A DNA stretch of 46,266 nucleotides, taken from contig JANXLY010000383.1 of NCBI GenBank assembly GCA_025354885.1, positions 1 to 46,266 of the forward strand. Direction: 5' to 3'. The DNA is from Acidobacteriota bacterium (GTDB taxonomy: Bacteria > Acidobacteriota > Terriglobia > Bryobacterales > Bryobacteraceae). The notes below the pieces were generated by a model. The model was not told where the DNA came from and searched no databases. It worked only from the letters and a program-made list of their open reading frames with translations. Every line of letters begins with the position of its first letter. Position 1 is the stretch's first letter. The translations under genes and the position numbers were made by a program. This document shows, piece after piece, positions 36,601-44,263 of this stretch.

Positions 36601-37291
36601 TTGCAATGCCCGCATACTCCGCACTGAAACTGTTCGAGAGCACAGTCAATTCCCCGATCACTTCGAGCGACGGCTGGCTGTTCGTCGGCTCCCCAAAGAT
36701 GCCGCCATTCGATCGTTGTCCATCCAGTGAAAAACTCGCGCCATAGCTCTGCGCCCCCAGAAACTTGAAACTGCCGCTCCCATTGGCCGACTGCGTAATA
36801 TTCGGATTGAGATATAGAAACTGATAGATATCCCGGCTGTCCCTGGGAACTTCAAGCAGTACTTTATTGTTCAGTGAAGTGGAGAGTGTCGGGTTGTCTG
36901 TCTGTATCAACCCTGCCGCAGCCTCTACTGTAATCGCCGTCGCCGAACTACTCAATGTCAAACGGACATCCGCACGCACCACATCACCACCCCGCAGTGC
37001 AATATCCTTGATCTCGGTAGTCGAAAACCCAGCCATCGAAACAGAAACCTTATATTGGCCAGAACGCAACGCCAGCGCCTCGAAACTGCCATCACCGCTC
37101 GTCTTTAACTGCCTGGCCTGATTCGTTGCCGTATCAACCACTTCAACAGTGGCACCAACAAGTACCGCCCCGCTGGCATCGACAACTGTGCCCCGGATCG
37201 TCCCCAAATCTGTACCTTGCCCCACAACCGGTTGAACCAGACTGATCAGCAGAATCGAACAAACAGCGAATCGAGTTAGATGAGAGTTCAT
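33683..37291 (-). CDS. OAR-like TonB-dependent outer-membrane receptor
   Basis: 1202 residues from ATG 37291, with GGAGG 11 bases upstream; the frame is open to 37396 but the extension precedes the signal peptide. After the signal (about 1-24, QPVVGQG) comes a carboxypeptidase-regulatory-like domain (about 30-110, GTIRGTVVDASGAVLVGATVEV, TSGDGSFEALALRSGQYKVSVSMAGF), then a plug region (about 125-230, with the LEVIGELTVLSNSFSAEYAG block) and a large beta-barrel. The last residue is Phe (RLRMRVTF), as in outer-membrane barrels. It probably takes up oligosaccharides or other bulky ligands with TonB energy. It heads a minus-strand run with the TIGR03437 protein, SMP-30 lactonase and carbamoylase. 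Confidence 0.92.
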   Translation of the reverse strand: MNSHLTRFAVCSILLISLVQPVVGQGTDLGTIRGTVVDASGAVLVGATVEVVDTATNQARQLKTSGDGSFEALALRSGQYKVSVSMAGFSTTEIKDIALRGGDVVRADVRLTLSSSATAITVEAAAGLIQTDNPTLSTSLNNKVLLEVPRDSRDIYQFLYLNPNITQSANGSGSFKFLGAQSYGASFSLDGQRSNGGIFGEPTNSQPSLEVIGELTVLSNSFSAEYAGIANVRVTTKRGEKDFHGSLFYNNRNSALAAWALRDKVELSSFRPSPERPDFKKPYSNLNEFGGSFGGPLKLTKKTYFMTAFERRLGATPITAQSTTLPHPTLWTGDFRKLNDSAKPVVPAGIVLTAAEVGQNTVGGLGQRFTTIPSRLLNSSTQSIIKNFFPQVSVDTAINAANGRVGRYYQQLPSHAERTLGTVRVDHDFSDRNKVYGVFNIQDGNSDGSLVQAPYTGLGKTQTTSRNYTLSLSYTKILSSSMVNEARGGFNQQNLIRRSNSTLREFLTTAGFNAGEVAAYGATVGESALDTFGHPRIQFGNFAIFNNGGRNTYRPLDQKLITFGDTLSWIKGKHSVRAGADLVRNAALDGFANNRGQVRGAINYTGGAVDAFTRFLLGMPANSAQSVIALRPPMDVHNWEMGFFVQDDWRVNSRLTVNVGLRYEVLTPFIEKNDLMVNFDPDGKGQNGKQGYFIVPSEATLKTADPRILKYGYKLAKDVGVGRGLVRTDTNNFAPRVGVAYRVTSKSVLRAGYGYFYPTSAAQGMRDALATNPFNQTITKTSTAAAALQGWPGATRGITPLSGGQQRATGNLPAFNIIPLGLFSPRIQQYNVTFEHELPMRMSGRVSYLGTRMNNLIAGIDRNMIAPSDQPFGTTTGDGVTACSPDDGDCDLSPADFKRLPFPDLGDYMASYQNLGGGRSHAFQTELNRRTGGLTFNVAYTLLSQETAILDGGNSTLGGPTYNQFNPSQDYGRDSFISKHRLVAYGLYEVPLGRGRKFGRGMTKGLDAVVGGWQVSSNMYAKSGSGFTPYWNCDNCGPAFPGNIGSGFIDAYGGFDLSFRPLQTGSVTKVGDRQWSPESFGVPTVGADLFSNANVVKRNGLIGPGSVGVNLGVRKVFRIGERVRADFGADINNLFNHPLLSPSDNSIANLGSFAIEVDPKTTKILPIKQVTQNPDFGRLVNSFGQDGIDLRRAVRLRMRVTF

Positions 37292-37400
37292 ACGATACAA
37301 GCCTCCTATAGGCACCTGCACTTTATCCCATGTAACCGGCAAATACAAGCTCCTCTCGAAACCCCTGGCCGTCACAACCATCCGAAGAATTCCCACTCTT

Positions 37401-37409
37401 TGATACGCT
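37401..37409 (+). promoter_or_regulatory. Extended -10 element upstream of Gfo/Idh/MocA gene
   Basis: TGATACGCT (TGn-TAnnnT) ends 10 bases before the ATG at 37420. The identical TGATACGCTA decamer occurs at 42951-42960 upstream of another plus-strand unit. No -35 box is seen. Confidence 0.35.
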
Positions 37410-37419
37410 AGTGGTTTCT

Positions 37420-38427
37420 ATGCAACTCGCCATCGTCGGCCTCGGCTTCATGGGCGCTACCCATCTCAAAGCCGCATCAGCCATACCCAACCTCAAAATC
37501 GCCGTCGTTTCACGGGACGACAAGAAGCTCAAAGGCGACCTCTCCTCTGTCTCGGGCAACATGCAATCTACAGAGTCGCAGATGGACTTCTCCAACTTCC
37601 GGACCTTCCGCAGCTTCCCCGAAGTCCTCCTCGATCCCGATGTCGACGCCGTCGACCTCTGCCTCCCCACTGCCCTCCACGAATCCTTCACCGTAGAAGC
37701 TCTCCGCGCCGGCAAACACGTCCTCGTCGAAAAACCCATGGGCCTCGACCGCGCCGCTTGCGACCGCATGATCTCCGAAGCCAAACACGCCAACCGCATC
37801 CTCATGTCCGCCCAGGTCCTGCGCTTCTTCCCCGCCTACGTGTCACTCAAGAACTGGATCGACAATCAGGCTGGCGACATCTGCACTGCCACCTTCCGTC
37901 GCCGTTGCGCAGCCCCCGGTTGGGGTCCCTGGCTCCGCGACAAAGCCCAGTCCGGCGGTGGCGTTTTCGATCTCCTCATTCACGACATCGACATGGCCCT
38001 CCACCTCTTCGGCGAGCCCCAGTCCGTCTCCGCCACCGGCCACGAAGATCTCCCCAATCAGATCGATGTCCTCAGCGCTCAACTCTTCTATCCGACATTC
38101 ACCGTCAACATTTCAGGCGGCTGGCACCACGAAGGCTTCCCCTTCTCGATGGAGTTCACCGTGGTCGGCGACAACGGCACCTTCGATTACCACTCTCGCG
38201 AAGCTCACCCTTCCCTCTTTCGCGCCGCAACTCCTGTAACCGAAGTCACCCCCACCGATTCCACAGACGGTTACCGCGCGGAAATCGAATACTTCGTCAA
38301 TTGCGTTCGCAACAAACAACAGCCCACTCGCTGCCACCCGGAAGATTCCGGCCGCGCCGTCGCACTCGCGCTACTCTTACTCAAATCCCGCTCTCATCAC
38401 GGAGAAAATCTTTCATGCCAACTCTAG
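37420..38427 (+). CDS. Gfo/Idh/MocA-family NAD(P)-dependent oxidoreductase
   Basis: 335 residues from ATG 37420 (an in-frame GTG at 37411 is possible). The Rossmann fold starts at once with LAIVGLGFMGATHL, and the catalytic EKPMG is at about residues 104-108 (K105). HDIDMALHLFG carries the His and Asp of the active site, and WHHEGFPFSMEFTVVGDNGTF belongs to the C-terminal beta sheet. Members oxidise sugars or inositols with NAD(P). The gene is followed by an isomerase gene that overlaps it by 13 bases, and the pair probably acts on the same sugar. It is the first gene of a short plus-strand operon ending with a xylanase. Confidence 0.92.
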   Translation: MQLAIVGLGFMGATHLKAASAIPNLKIAVVSRDDKKLKGDLSSVSGNMQSTESQMDFSNFRTFRSFPEVLLDPDVDAVDLCLPTALHESFTVEALRAGKHVLVEKPMGLDRAACDRMISEAKHANRILMSAQVLRFFPAYVSLKNWIDNQAGDICTATFRRRCAAPGWGPWLRDKAQSGGGVFDLLIHDIDMALHLFGEPQSVSATGHEDLPNQIDVLSAQLFYPTFTVNISGGWHHEGFPFSMEFTVVGDNGTFDYHSREAHPSLFRAATPVTEVTPTDSTDGYRAEIEYFVNCVRNKQQPTRCHPEDSGRAVALALLLLKSRSHHGENLSCQL

Positions 38428-39257
38428 CCCCTCTCGAACTCGGCGTCATCTTCTGGGCCTCCAGCTCAAAGCCCGCCACAGAACAACTCCAAGCCCTCAA
38501 AGCTCTCGGTCTCCACTGCGCCCAGCTCGGCTGTTCGGGTGAATTCGACTTCACCGGCAAGGCCGCCGAATGGAAAGCCGCCTGTGTTTCCGAAGCCTTT
38601 ACACTCCTCGCTGTAGTCGCCGCTTACGATGGCGAAGACTACGCCGACATCCCCACCGTCGAGCGCACCGTCGGCTTCATTCCTCCCGCAACGCGCGCCG
38701 TCCGCGAAGCCCGTACTCTCGCCCTCTCCGACTTCGCCAGTCAAGTCGGCATCCCCGTTTTCGCCTGCCACGTCGGCTTCGTTCCTCACGATAAAACCAA
38801 CGCCGATTACATCGCAGTCCAGGCCATGGTCCGCCGCATCTGCGACCACTGTGCAGCCAACGACCAGCACTTCCATCTCGAAACCGGCCAGGAACCAGCC
38901 AACGTCCTCCTCGACTTCCTCATCGACACCGGCAAGTCCAACCTCGCCATCAACTTCGACCCCGCCAATATGATCCTCTACGGCACCAGTGATCCGATCG
39001 AAGCCATGGAGATTCTCAAAGACCACATCCGCAGCGTCCACGTCAAAGACGGCGAGTGGCCCGACAAGGCCAAGCCCGGCAGTCTCGGTGCTGAAAAACC
39101 CCTCGGTCAAGGCAGCGTTGGCATCGCTCGCTACATCACCAAGCTCAAAGAAATCGGCTACACCGGCCCTCTCGTCATAGAACGCGAAGGCACCACCCCC
39201 GAGATCTGGACCCAAAACGTCGCTGGTGCAATCACTCTTCTCAAGTCCCTTGTCTGA
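38415..39257 (+). CDS. Sugar phosphate isomerase/epimerase (xylose isomerase-like TIM barrel)
   Basis: 280 residues. An open frame extends upstream to 37758, but that part is a shadow of the oxidoreductase; ATG 38415 has GGAGA nine bases upstream and starts MPTLAPLELGVIFWASSS, a normal beginning for this fold. Typical barrel and metal-site pieces: VVAAYDGEDY, ACHVGFVPHD, FHLETGQEPANVLLDFL (Glu ligand), NFDPANMILYG (Asp ligand), IRSVHVKDGEWP (His/Asp), GSVGIARYITKLKEIGYTGPLVIEREG (final Glu). It belongs to the AP-endonuclease-2-like sugar isomerase family. It likely handles a keto or aldo sugar made by the upstream oxidoreductase; the exact substrate is not readable. Confidence 0.92.
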   Translation: MPTLAPLELGVIFWASSSKPATEQLQALKALGLHCAQLGCSGEFDFTGKAAEWKAACVSEAFTLLAVVAAYDGEDYADIPTVERTVGFIPPATRAVREARTLALSDFASQVGIPVFACHVGFVPHDKTNADYIAVQAMVRRICDHCAANDQHFHLETGQEPANVLLDFLIDTGKSNLAINFDPANMILYGTSDPIEAMEILKDHIRSVHVKDGEWPDKAKPGSLGAEKPLGQGSVGIARYITKLKEIGYTGPLVIEREGTTPEIWTQNVAGAITLLKSLV

Positions 39258-39645
39258 TAACGATTACAGCCACCGCCCGCTGCTCGCCAAACTCGGCATC
39301 CGTCCTCAATGCCGACTCTCTCTGATCGGAATCGAGGACCCGGACTTCCTCCGTCAAGTCCTCCCCCAGGTCGCGAACCCTGCACAAAAAAGCCCTGCTA
39401 AAGATTCCGACCTGATCTTCCTCGGCGTCGAATCAACAACCCACCTCGAACGCCTCACCACCCTCAAAAAATCCATAATCCCAAGCGGAGCCATCTGGGT
39501 CATCTATCCAAAAGGTCAAAAACACATTACACAATCTCAAGTCATGGCCGCCATCAAAGCCGCAGGATTGACAGACAATAAAGTAGTAAGCTTCTCCGCA
39601 ACTCACACAGGTCTCCGCGCATGCATCCCCGTCTCACAACGTTAA
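39226..39645 (+). CDS. DUF3052-like small protein
   Basis: 139 residues, function unknown. The pattern RPLLAKLGIRPQCRLSLIGIED, then SDLIFLGVESTTHLERL, LKKSIIPSGAIWVIYPKGQK and AAIKAAGLTDNKVVSFSATHTGLRACI follows the DUF3052 family as I know it, small Rossmann-like proteins of unknown role. The start is uncertain: GTG 39226 overlaps the isomerase by 32 bases, and TTG 39250 is the alternative; neither has a strong ribosome site. The end overlaps the xylanase start by 25 bases. The family call is from the sequence pattern and was not checked by a search. Confidence 0.7.
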   Translation: MQSLFSSPLSDNDYSHRPLLAKLGIRPQCRLSLIGIEDPDFLRQVLPQVANPAQKSPAKDSDLIFLGVESTTHLERLTTLKKSIIPSGAIWVIYPKGQKHITQSQVMAAIKAAGLTDNKVVSFSATHTGLRACIPVSQR

Positions 39646-41378
39646 TCCTCGCCCTCCTCACCAGCCTCCTCTCGGCTCAAACCAGCATTTTCAATGCGCC
39701 CGACATCGAGCCCTTCACTTACTCCGGCCCTTCTACCAGTCGCCTCGAAATCGTCCCCGTCGAAGCTCAGGGTTTCACCCGAGCCATGCGTCTCCGCACT
39801 CCCGACGGCCTTCCCGCTACTGCCGCCCGTGAATACTCCATCCGTGTCCGCGCCCTTGTCCCCACAGAGCTAAAGCGCAACGACTGGGTCCTCGCCACCT
39901 TCTTCGTCCGTGCCACAGAGCGCAGCGGCGACACCGCATTCGTCAAACTCAACTTCGAACGCGCTGTAAGTCCCTACACTAAATCTTTGAGCGCGGGCCT
40001 CCCCGTCCCCGACGAATGGAAGCGCTACCAGATCCCATTCCAAATCGCTGAAAATTACAACCCGCGCGAAGCCTACTTCGACTTCTGGCTCGGCTACGAC
40101 CCGCAAACTATCGAAATCGGTGGCGTGAAGATCGAAAAGCAGGAGACCGGCTTCAACGTGCAAGGCATTGAAACCGGCTACTCCTACCAGGGCCGCGAAG
40201 CCGACGCAGCCTGGCGCAAAGACGCTGCCGAACGCATTGACAAATACCGCAAGGCAGACTTCAAACTCACCGTCACCGACGCAAACGACGCGCCGCTCCA
40301 GGCCACCGTGCAACTCCGCATGAAGCGTCACAGTTTTGCCTTCGGCACAGCCGTCGTTGCCCAGGCTCTCTTGAGCAGCGCCCCCGACGACCTCAAGTAC
40401 AAAGAATGGTTCTTCCGTCTCTTCAATTCAGCCGTCTTTGAAAACGACTTCAAATGGCCCGGCTTTGAGCAAAACCGCACCCGCGCCCTCACCGCCCTCG
40501 ACTATCTCCGCGACCAGGGCTTCACCATGCTGCGCGGCCACACCCTCGTCTGGCCCAACTTCACTTATCTCCCCGCTGACCTGCGCACCCTCGCCAACAA
40601 CCCAGAAGCCATGCGCCAGCGCATCAACAACCATATCCTCGACGAAGGTCGCGCCACCGCTGGCAAGTTCCGCGATTGGGATGTCCTCAACGAACCAATC
40701 CCCAACCGCGATTTGCAAAATGTCCTCGGCGACCTCGAGATGGTGGAGTGGTTCAAAAAGGCCCGCGAAGCCGACCCCGCCGCCCGCCTCTTCATCAACG
40801 AATACGACATCATCCCCAACGCCGGTGCCAACAAGGTCAAGCAGGACGAATACTACCGCCTCATTACTTGGCTCAAAGAAAAAGGCGCTCCCCTCGACGG
40901 GCTCGGCGAGCAGGGCCACTTCGGCTTCACTCTCACCGGCATCGACAAGGCCAAACAGATCTTCGACCGTTTCGCCGAACTCGGCCTTGTAATTGAGGTG
41001 ACCGAATTCGACATCGACATCTACGACGAAAAGCTGCAAGCCGACTACACCAGAGACTATCTCACCCTCTGCTTCTCACACCCTTCGATCGACAGCTTCC
41101 TCATGTGGGGCTTCTGGGAAGCCCGCCACTGGAAGCCCCAAGGCGCAATCCTCCGCCGCGACTGGACTCTAAAGCCGAACGGCGAAGTCTGGCGCGATCT
41201 GATCACCAAAGAGTGGTGGACCAACGCCGATCTCAAAACGGGCGAAGAAGGCCTCGCCACACAAAGAGGCTTCCTCGGCGACTACGAGATTACGGTCCTC
41301 ACTGAAGACGGCCGCAGTAAAACCATCCCCGCAACACTAGTCAAAGAAGGCACAACCCTCACCATCAAACTGGATTGA
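39621..41378 (+). CDS. Secreted endo-1,4-beta-xylanase (GH10) with N-terminal carbohydrate-binding-like module
   Basis: 585 residues. A signal peptide (about 1-20, SLLSAQ) leads to a beta-rich N-terminal module (about 25-175) and then a short helical linker. The GH10 barrel runs from about 210 to 530: FENDFKWPGFEQNR (ENDxKW), RGHTLVWPNF, WDVLNEPI with acid/base E358, EVTEFDI with nucleophile E462, and MWGFWEARHWKPQGAILRRDWTLKPN. The last ~40 residues are a small beta tail, not a dockerin. The start overlaps the preceding gene by 25 bases. It cuts xylan chains; xylooligomers could be taken up by the TonB receptor and further processed by the arabinofuranosidase at 13513. Confidence 0.94.
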   Translation: MHPRLTTLILALLTSLLSAQTSIFNAPDIEPFTYSGPSTSRLEIVPVEAQGFTRAMRLRTPDGLPATAAREYSIRVRALVPTELKRNDWVLATFFVRATERSGDTAFVKLNFERAVSPYTKSLSAGLPVPDEWKRYQIPFQIAENYNPREAYFDFWLGYDPQTIEIGGVKIEKQETGFNVQGIETGYSYQGREADAAWRKDAAERIDKYRKADFKLTVTDANDAPLQATVQLRMKRHSFAFGTAVVAQALLSSAPDDLKYKEWFFRLFNSAVFENDFKWPGFEQNRTRALTALDYLRDQGFTMLRGHTLVWPNFTYLPADLRTLANNPEAMRQRINNHILDEGRATAGKFRDWDVLNEPIPNRDLQNVLGDLEMVEWFKKAREADPAARLFINEYDIIPNAGANKVKQDEYYRLITWLKEKGAPLDGLGEQGHFGFTLTGIDKAKQIFDRFAELGLVIEVTEFDIDIYDEKLQADYTRDYLTLCFSHPSIDSFLMWGFWEARHWKPQGAILRRDWTLKPNGEVWRDLITKEWWTNADLKTGEEGLATQRGFLGDYEITVLTEDGRSKTIPATLVKEGTTLTIKLD

Positions 41379-41451
41379 TCCGCTACTGTAACATTCGAAG
41401 CGAGGGACGCGTGCCGAATTCCGAGCCACGACGATAAGGGAGTGAAGTGCG

Positions 41452-42006
41452 CTAATTCTGCAAGTGCACACCTTGCCCTGCCTCTCCCTGATCCTTACCT
41501 TCCCACGGCCGTCGTGCCGATCCATCTGCCCCAGCAGGCCCCGCAACCAGTCGCATCGCTGCATGTCCCAACACCCCCACCACTACATAGGCAACGGAAA
41601 TTACAAGCACAGACGCAGGTCCTGGAGTGTAGCTACCCCATTCCGGAAAGACCGCTAAATAAATGTAAGTTCTCACCGGCCCGATAATCGCGACAAAGAT
41701 CGCCGCCACAACGAGACCGCGCCCGCCAAAGCGCCGCGCAATACGCCAAGTGAGCAAAAAAACAAACCCGCTCGGGACTGTTGCAATCAACGCCATTGCC
41801 AGGTAGCTCGGCTCACTCGGCAACACCATATGCCACAATCCAGCCGACTGGCCCAGGACGAACACACCCAGTAACACTGCCATCCCGATCACCCCACCAA
41901 TCAGCGCGCCCGCAATACGCCGCAGCGTCGCCCGAGTAAGCACAATAACTACGAGCAAAACCAGCAGATAAGCGAAACCAAAAAAGTAAATCTGTTGTTG
42001 GGTCAC
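41452..42006 (-). CDS. Predicted integral membrane protein of unknown function
   Basis: 184 residues with about five hydrophobic helices and no domain I can name. Helix 1 is FFGFAYLLVLLVVIVLTRATL, later ones are GALIGGVIGMAVLLGVFVLG, LAMALIATVPSGFVFLLTW, GLVVAAIFVAIIGPVRTYIYL and ASVLVISVAYVVVGVLGHAAM. A charged, disordered C-terminus (about 158-184) follows. The start is ATG 42006. It stands alone between the xylanase gene (convergent, 73 bases) and the VapB-like gene. Confidence 0.65.
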   Translation of the reverse strand: MTQQQIYFFGFAYLLVLLVVIVLTRATLRRIAGALIGGVIGMAVLLGVFVLGQSAGLWHMVLPSEPSYLAMALIATVPSGFVFLLTWRIARRFGGRGLVVAAIFVAIIGPVRTYIYLAVFPEWGSYTPGPASVLVISVAYVVVGVLGHAAMRLVAGPAGADGSARRPWEGKDQGEAGQGVHLQN

Positions 42007-42184
42007 CGCTGTGTTGTATCACGCGCTTGCGTCGAACGCAACGGTCCCCAGCCACTAAGGCTTACCCGAAAACTCTCTCGAACGACGCTCCTTCGATTTG
42101 AGCCAGGGACAACCCCACATCGAAATCCCGTTCTGCGCTTGAGCCCCGCCTCATCAATCACGCTACGCCGTCAAAATAAACCCG

Positions 42185-42439
42185 TCACCTCGGCAAACCA
42201 TGCGCGTCAAAACCAAAGATCGCTTCAGGGCTGCGTATATCGAGGTCTGGTAGCGATCCACAGCGATCGCTGATTTCCCTCAATTCGTCGCCCAATGCAC
42301 CGGCATCAGAGCACTCCGCTTCTCGCTTCAATTGCTCTCGCAAGGCCATCACGACCGCCTCGCTGACTGACAAACCCGTCACGCTGGCAAGCGCACGCGC
42401 AAGTCGCTCTACCTCTGGATCTTCAACTTCAAATGCCAT
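42185..42439 (-). CDS. VapB-like antitoxin without an adjacent toxin
   Basis: 84 residues. The first half, VERLARALASVTGLSVSEAVVMALREQLKRE, resembles the ribbon-helix-helix-type DNA-binding start of VapB/Rv0623-like antitoxins. In the usual arrangement a PIN-domain VapC toxin follows at once. Here 178 bases follow to the membrane protein gene, and no PIN-domain start (a MxxDTSA pattern) is seen in any frame of that stretch, so it is an orphan. It may be a relic of a toxin-antitoxin pair or regulate a distant partner. The start is ATG 42439. Confidence 0.72.
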   Translation of the reverse strand: MAFEVEDPEVERLARALASVTGLSVSEAVVMALREQLKREAECSDAGALGDELREISDRCGSLPDLDIRSPEAIFGFDAHGLPR

Positions 42440-42465
42440 AGGAAATCTTCAGCTACGCTCCACCC

Positions 42466-42840
42466 CTAGGGGTGCAAATAGAACACCTTGTTCATGATCT
42501 TCCACTCCCCATCCACCTTCAGCAGATTCAGGAAATCGGTAAAGCGATGCCCGGTCCAGTTATCAATTTCAACTCGCACATTCGCAACGCTTCCAGCGAC
42601 ATCAATGCTGCCCAGTCTCGCCTCAAGCCCCGTCGCCGCCCCATTCTGGTCATTCCAGTCAAAGAGCCCTTGAATCGGACCAGCAAACAGGTCCGGCCCC
42701 ACATATCCAAAAATCGTCGCATCCGCATGAAACGCCAGCTTCATATCCGCGCCCTTACCAGACCTGCCGCCATCCAGATAAATCTGCACAGCCTTCGTGA
42801 TCGCGTCAAATTCATTCACGTAGGACAATTCGCTGCTCAT
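42466..42840 (-). CDS. SnoaL/NTF2-like (lumazine-binding-like) small protein
   Basis: 124 residues from ATG 42840 (MSSELSYVNEFDAITKAVQIYL); an open frame extends to 42906, but its upstream part has no features. The pattern FDAITKAVQIYLDGG, then ADATIFGYVG, GLFDWNDQNG and FLNLLKVDGEWKIMNKVFYLHP at the end matches the putative lumazine-binding/NTF2-like fold, a cone-shaped pocket seen in ester hydrolases and isomerases. Its ligand and reaction are unknown. It lies 26 bases from the VapB-like gene, but a shared role is not implied. Confidence 0.8.
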   Translation of the reverse strand: MSSELSYVNEFDAITKAVQIYLDGGRSGKGADMKLAFHADATIFGYVGPDLFAGPIQGLFDWNDQNGAATGLEARLGSIDVAGSVANVRVEIDNWTGHRFTDFLNLLKVDGEWKIMNKVFYLHP

Positions 42841-42950
42841 GGTTCTCACTCTTCCAATCGAAGTATTTTGAATGCGCCCGGCCTCCACAAAAGCCGGAAC
42901 TAGCAAAGGCTAACACAAAGCCGCATCGCAACAGCCAACAACAAGCCACA

Positions 42951-42960
42951 TGATACGCTA
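42951..42960 (+). promoter_or_regulatory. Extended -10 element upstream of the paralogue pair
   Basis: TGATACGCTA is identical to 37401-37410 and fits TGn-TAnnnT. It lies 48 bases before the ATG at 43008, a usual leader length, with GAGG before the start. Confidence 0.35.
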
Positions 42961-43007
42961 AGAAAATTCCTTAATATTCGAACGCTCGCGAACACAGAGG
43001 CAAAACA

Positions 43008-44258
43008 ATGATCACCAGAAGACAGGTATTGGCTGGAGCTCCCCTCGTGGCAATGGCCGCACCAACAGGACGCCCACGCATCGCCGCAATCTGCACCACC
43101 TATTTCAAGTTCTCGCACACCCAACACATTGTGGACCGCTTCCTGATCGGCTACGGCTGGAATGGCACCCACCACAAACCGCCCTTCGACTTGGTCTCGA
43201 TCTGGGTAGACCAGGTCGGTGACAACGACCTCAGCCGCGGTCGCGCCAAAGAGTTCCCCACAATGCGGATCTACAACTCCATCGCTGAAGCTCTCACACT
43301 CGGCACCGGCAAGCTCGCCGTCGACGGCGTACTTCTCATCGGAGAGCATGGCCGCTACGCGCGAAATGAAATGCACCAAACCAAATACCCGCGCTATGAA
43401 TTCTTCAAAGAAATCGTCAAGGTGTTTGAGTCTTCAGGCCGCACGGTTCCAGTCTTCAACGACAAACATCTGTCGTGGAACTGGGATTGGGCGAAGGAGA
43501 TGTATGACACCAGCCGTCAAATGAAATTCCCGCTGATGGCCGGTTCCAGTCTGCCCCTAACCTGGCGCACGCCGTCCCTCGAGCTACCTCTGAACGCAAA
43601 AGTCCGCGAGGCCGTTTGCGTCGGCTATGGTGGCGTTGACAGTTATGACTTTCATGCCCTCGAAACCCTGCAATGCATGGTGGAGCGCAGAAAAGGCGGC
43701 GAGTCCGGCGTCAAGTGGATGCAGGCTTACCAGGGCGAGAATTTCTGGAAGGCGATGAAAGACGGCGTCTGGTCCAAAGAGTTGATGGATTCTGCGCTCT
43801 GCCGCAGCCACACCCTCAAGCCATCGCGCGAGGGCTTCAACGATGATTTCCCAACTCCAGAATCCATGCAACGCCTGGTCAAGCAACCAGTGGCCTACGT
43901 GTATGAACACAACGACGGCTTAAAGTCGACCATGATCCTCTTCAGTGGCTTGGTTGAAGACTTCAACTTCGCCTGCCACATCGACGGTCGCAAAGATCCC
44001 TTCTCAACGCAAATGTATCTGCCAATGCCTCCCGGACGCACCACACTCGCCAACTTTTTCTCGCCGCTAACAAACAACATCGAGAAGCTACTGTTGACGA
44101 AAAAGTCCCCCTATCCACTGGAGCGAACACTCTTAACCACAGGCCTTACAGCCTCAGGAGTGGACAGCCTCTTCCAGACCGGCAAGCGCCTCGAAACACC
44201 GCATTTATCGGGCATTGTATATCCCGCGCCCACCGACTCAACCTTCTGGAGGAGCTAA
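43008..44258 (+). CDS. Uncharacterised Gfo/Idh-like protein with Tat leader, first of a tandem pair
   Basis: 416 residues. The start ATG 43008 has GAGG about seven bases upstream. The N-terminus MITRRQVLAGAPLVAMAAP is a twin-arginine leader. The rest is closely related to the next gene. Conserved blocks are DRFLIGYG, VDGVLLIGEHGRY, YPRYEFFKEIVKVF, VPVFNDKHLSW, MAGSSLPLTWRTPSLELPL, HALETLQCMVERRKGGESG, NDGLKSTMILFSG, and YPLERTLLTTG...GKRLETPHLS. I know of no experimentally characterised member of this family. The general plan (early nucleotide-like half, VPVxNDKHLS in the place of the EKPxx motif of Gfo/Idh/MocA proteins) hints at a Rossmann-type oxidoreductase, but no glycine-rich loop is clear, so this is only a suggestion. 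It is probably exported to the periplasm. Confidence 0.8.
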   Translation: MITRRQVLAGAPLVAMAAPTGRPRIAAICTTYFKFSHTQHIVDRFLIGYGWNGTHHKPPFDLVSIWVDQVGDNDLSRGRAKEFPTMRIYNSIAEALTLGTGKLAVDGVLLIGEHGRYARNEMHQTKYPRYEFFKEIVKVFESSGRTVPVFNDKHLSWNWDWAKEMYDTSRQMKFPLMAGSSLPLTWRTPSLELPLNAKVREAVCVGYGGVDSYDFHALETLQCMVERRKGGESGVKWMQAYQGENFWKAMKDGVWSKELMDSALCRSHTLKPSREGFNDDFPTPESMQRLVKQPVAYVYEHNDGLKSTMILFSGLVEDFNFACHIDGRKDPFSTQMYLPMPPGRTTLANFFSPLTNNIEKLLLTKKSPYPLERTLLTTGLTASGVDSLFQTGKRLETPHLSGIVYPAPTDSTFWRS

Positions 44259-44263
44259 CACAC

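Noticed and set aside
37758-38414. Long open frame ahead of the sugar isomerase, giving a 499-codon frame
   Set aside because: It is Arg/Pro-rich and lies entirely inside the oxidoreductase gene; the isomerase starts at ATG 38415 with a ribosome site.
41105-41305. Extra frames inside the xylanase gene
   Set aside because: High third-position C in this operon opens many false frames; the GH10 frame has all catalytic motifs.
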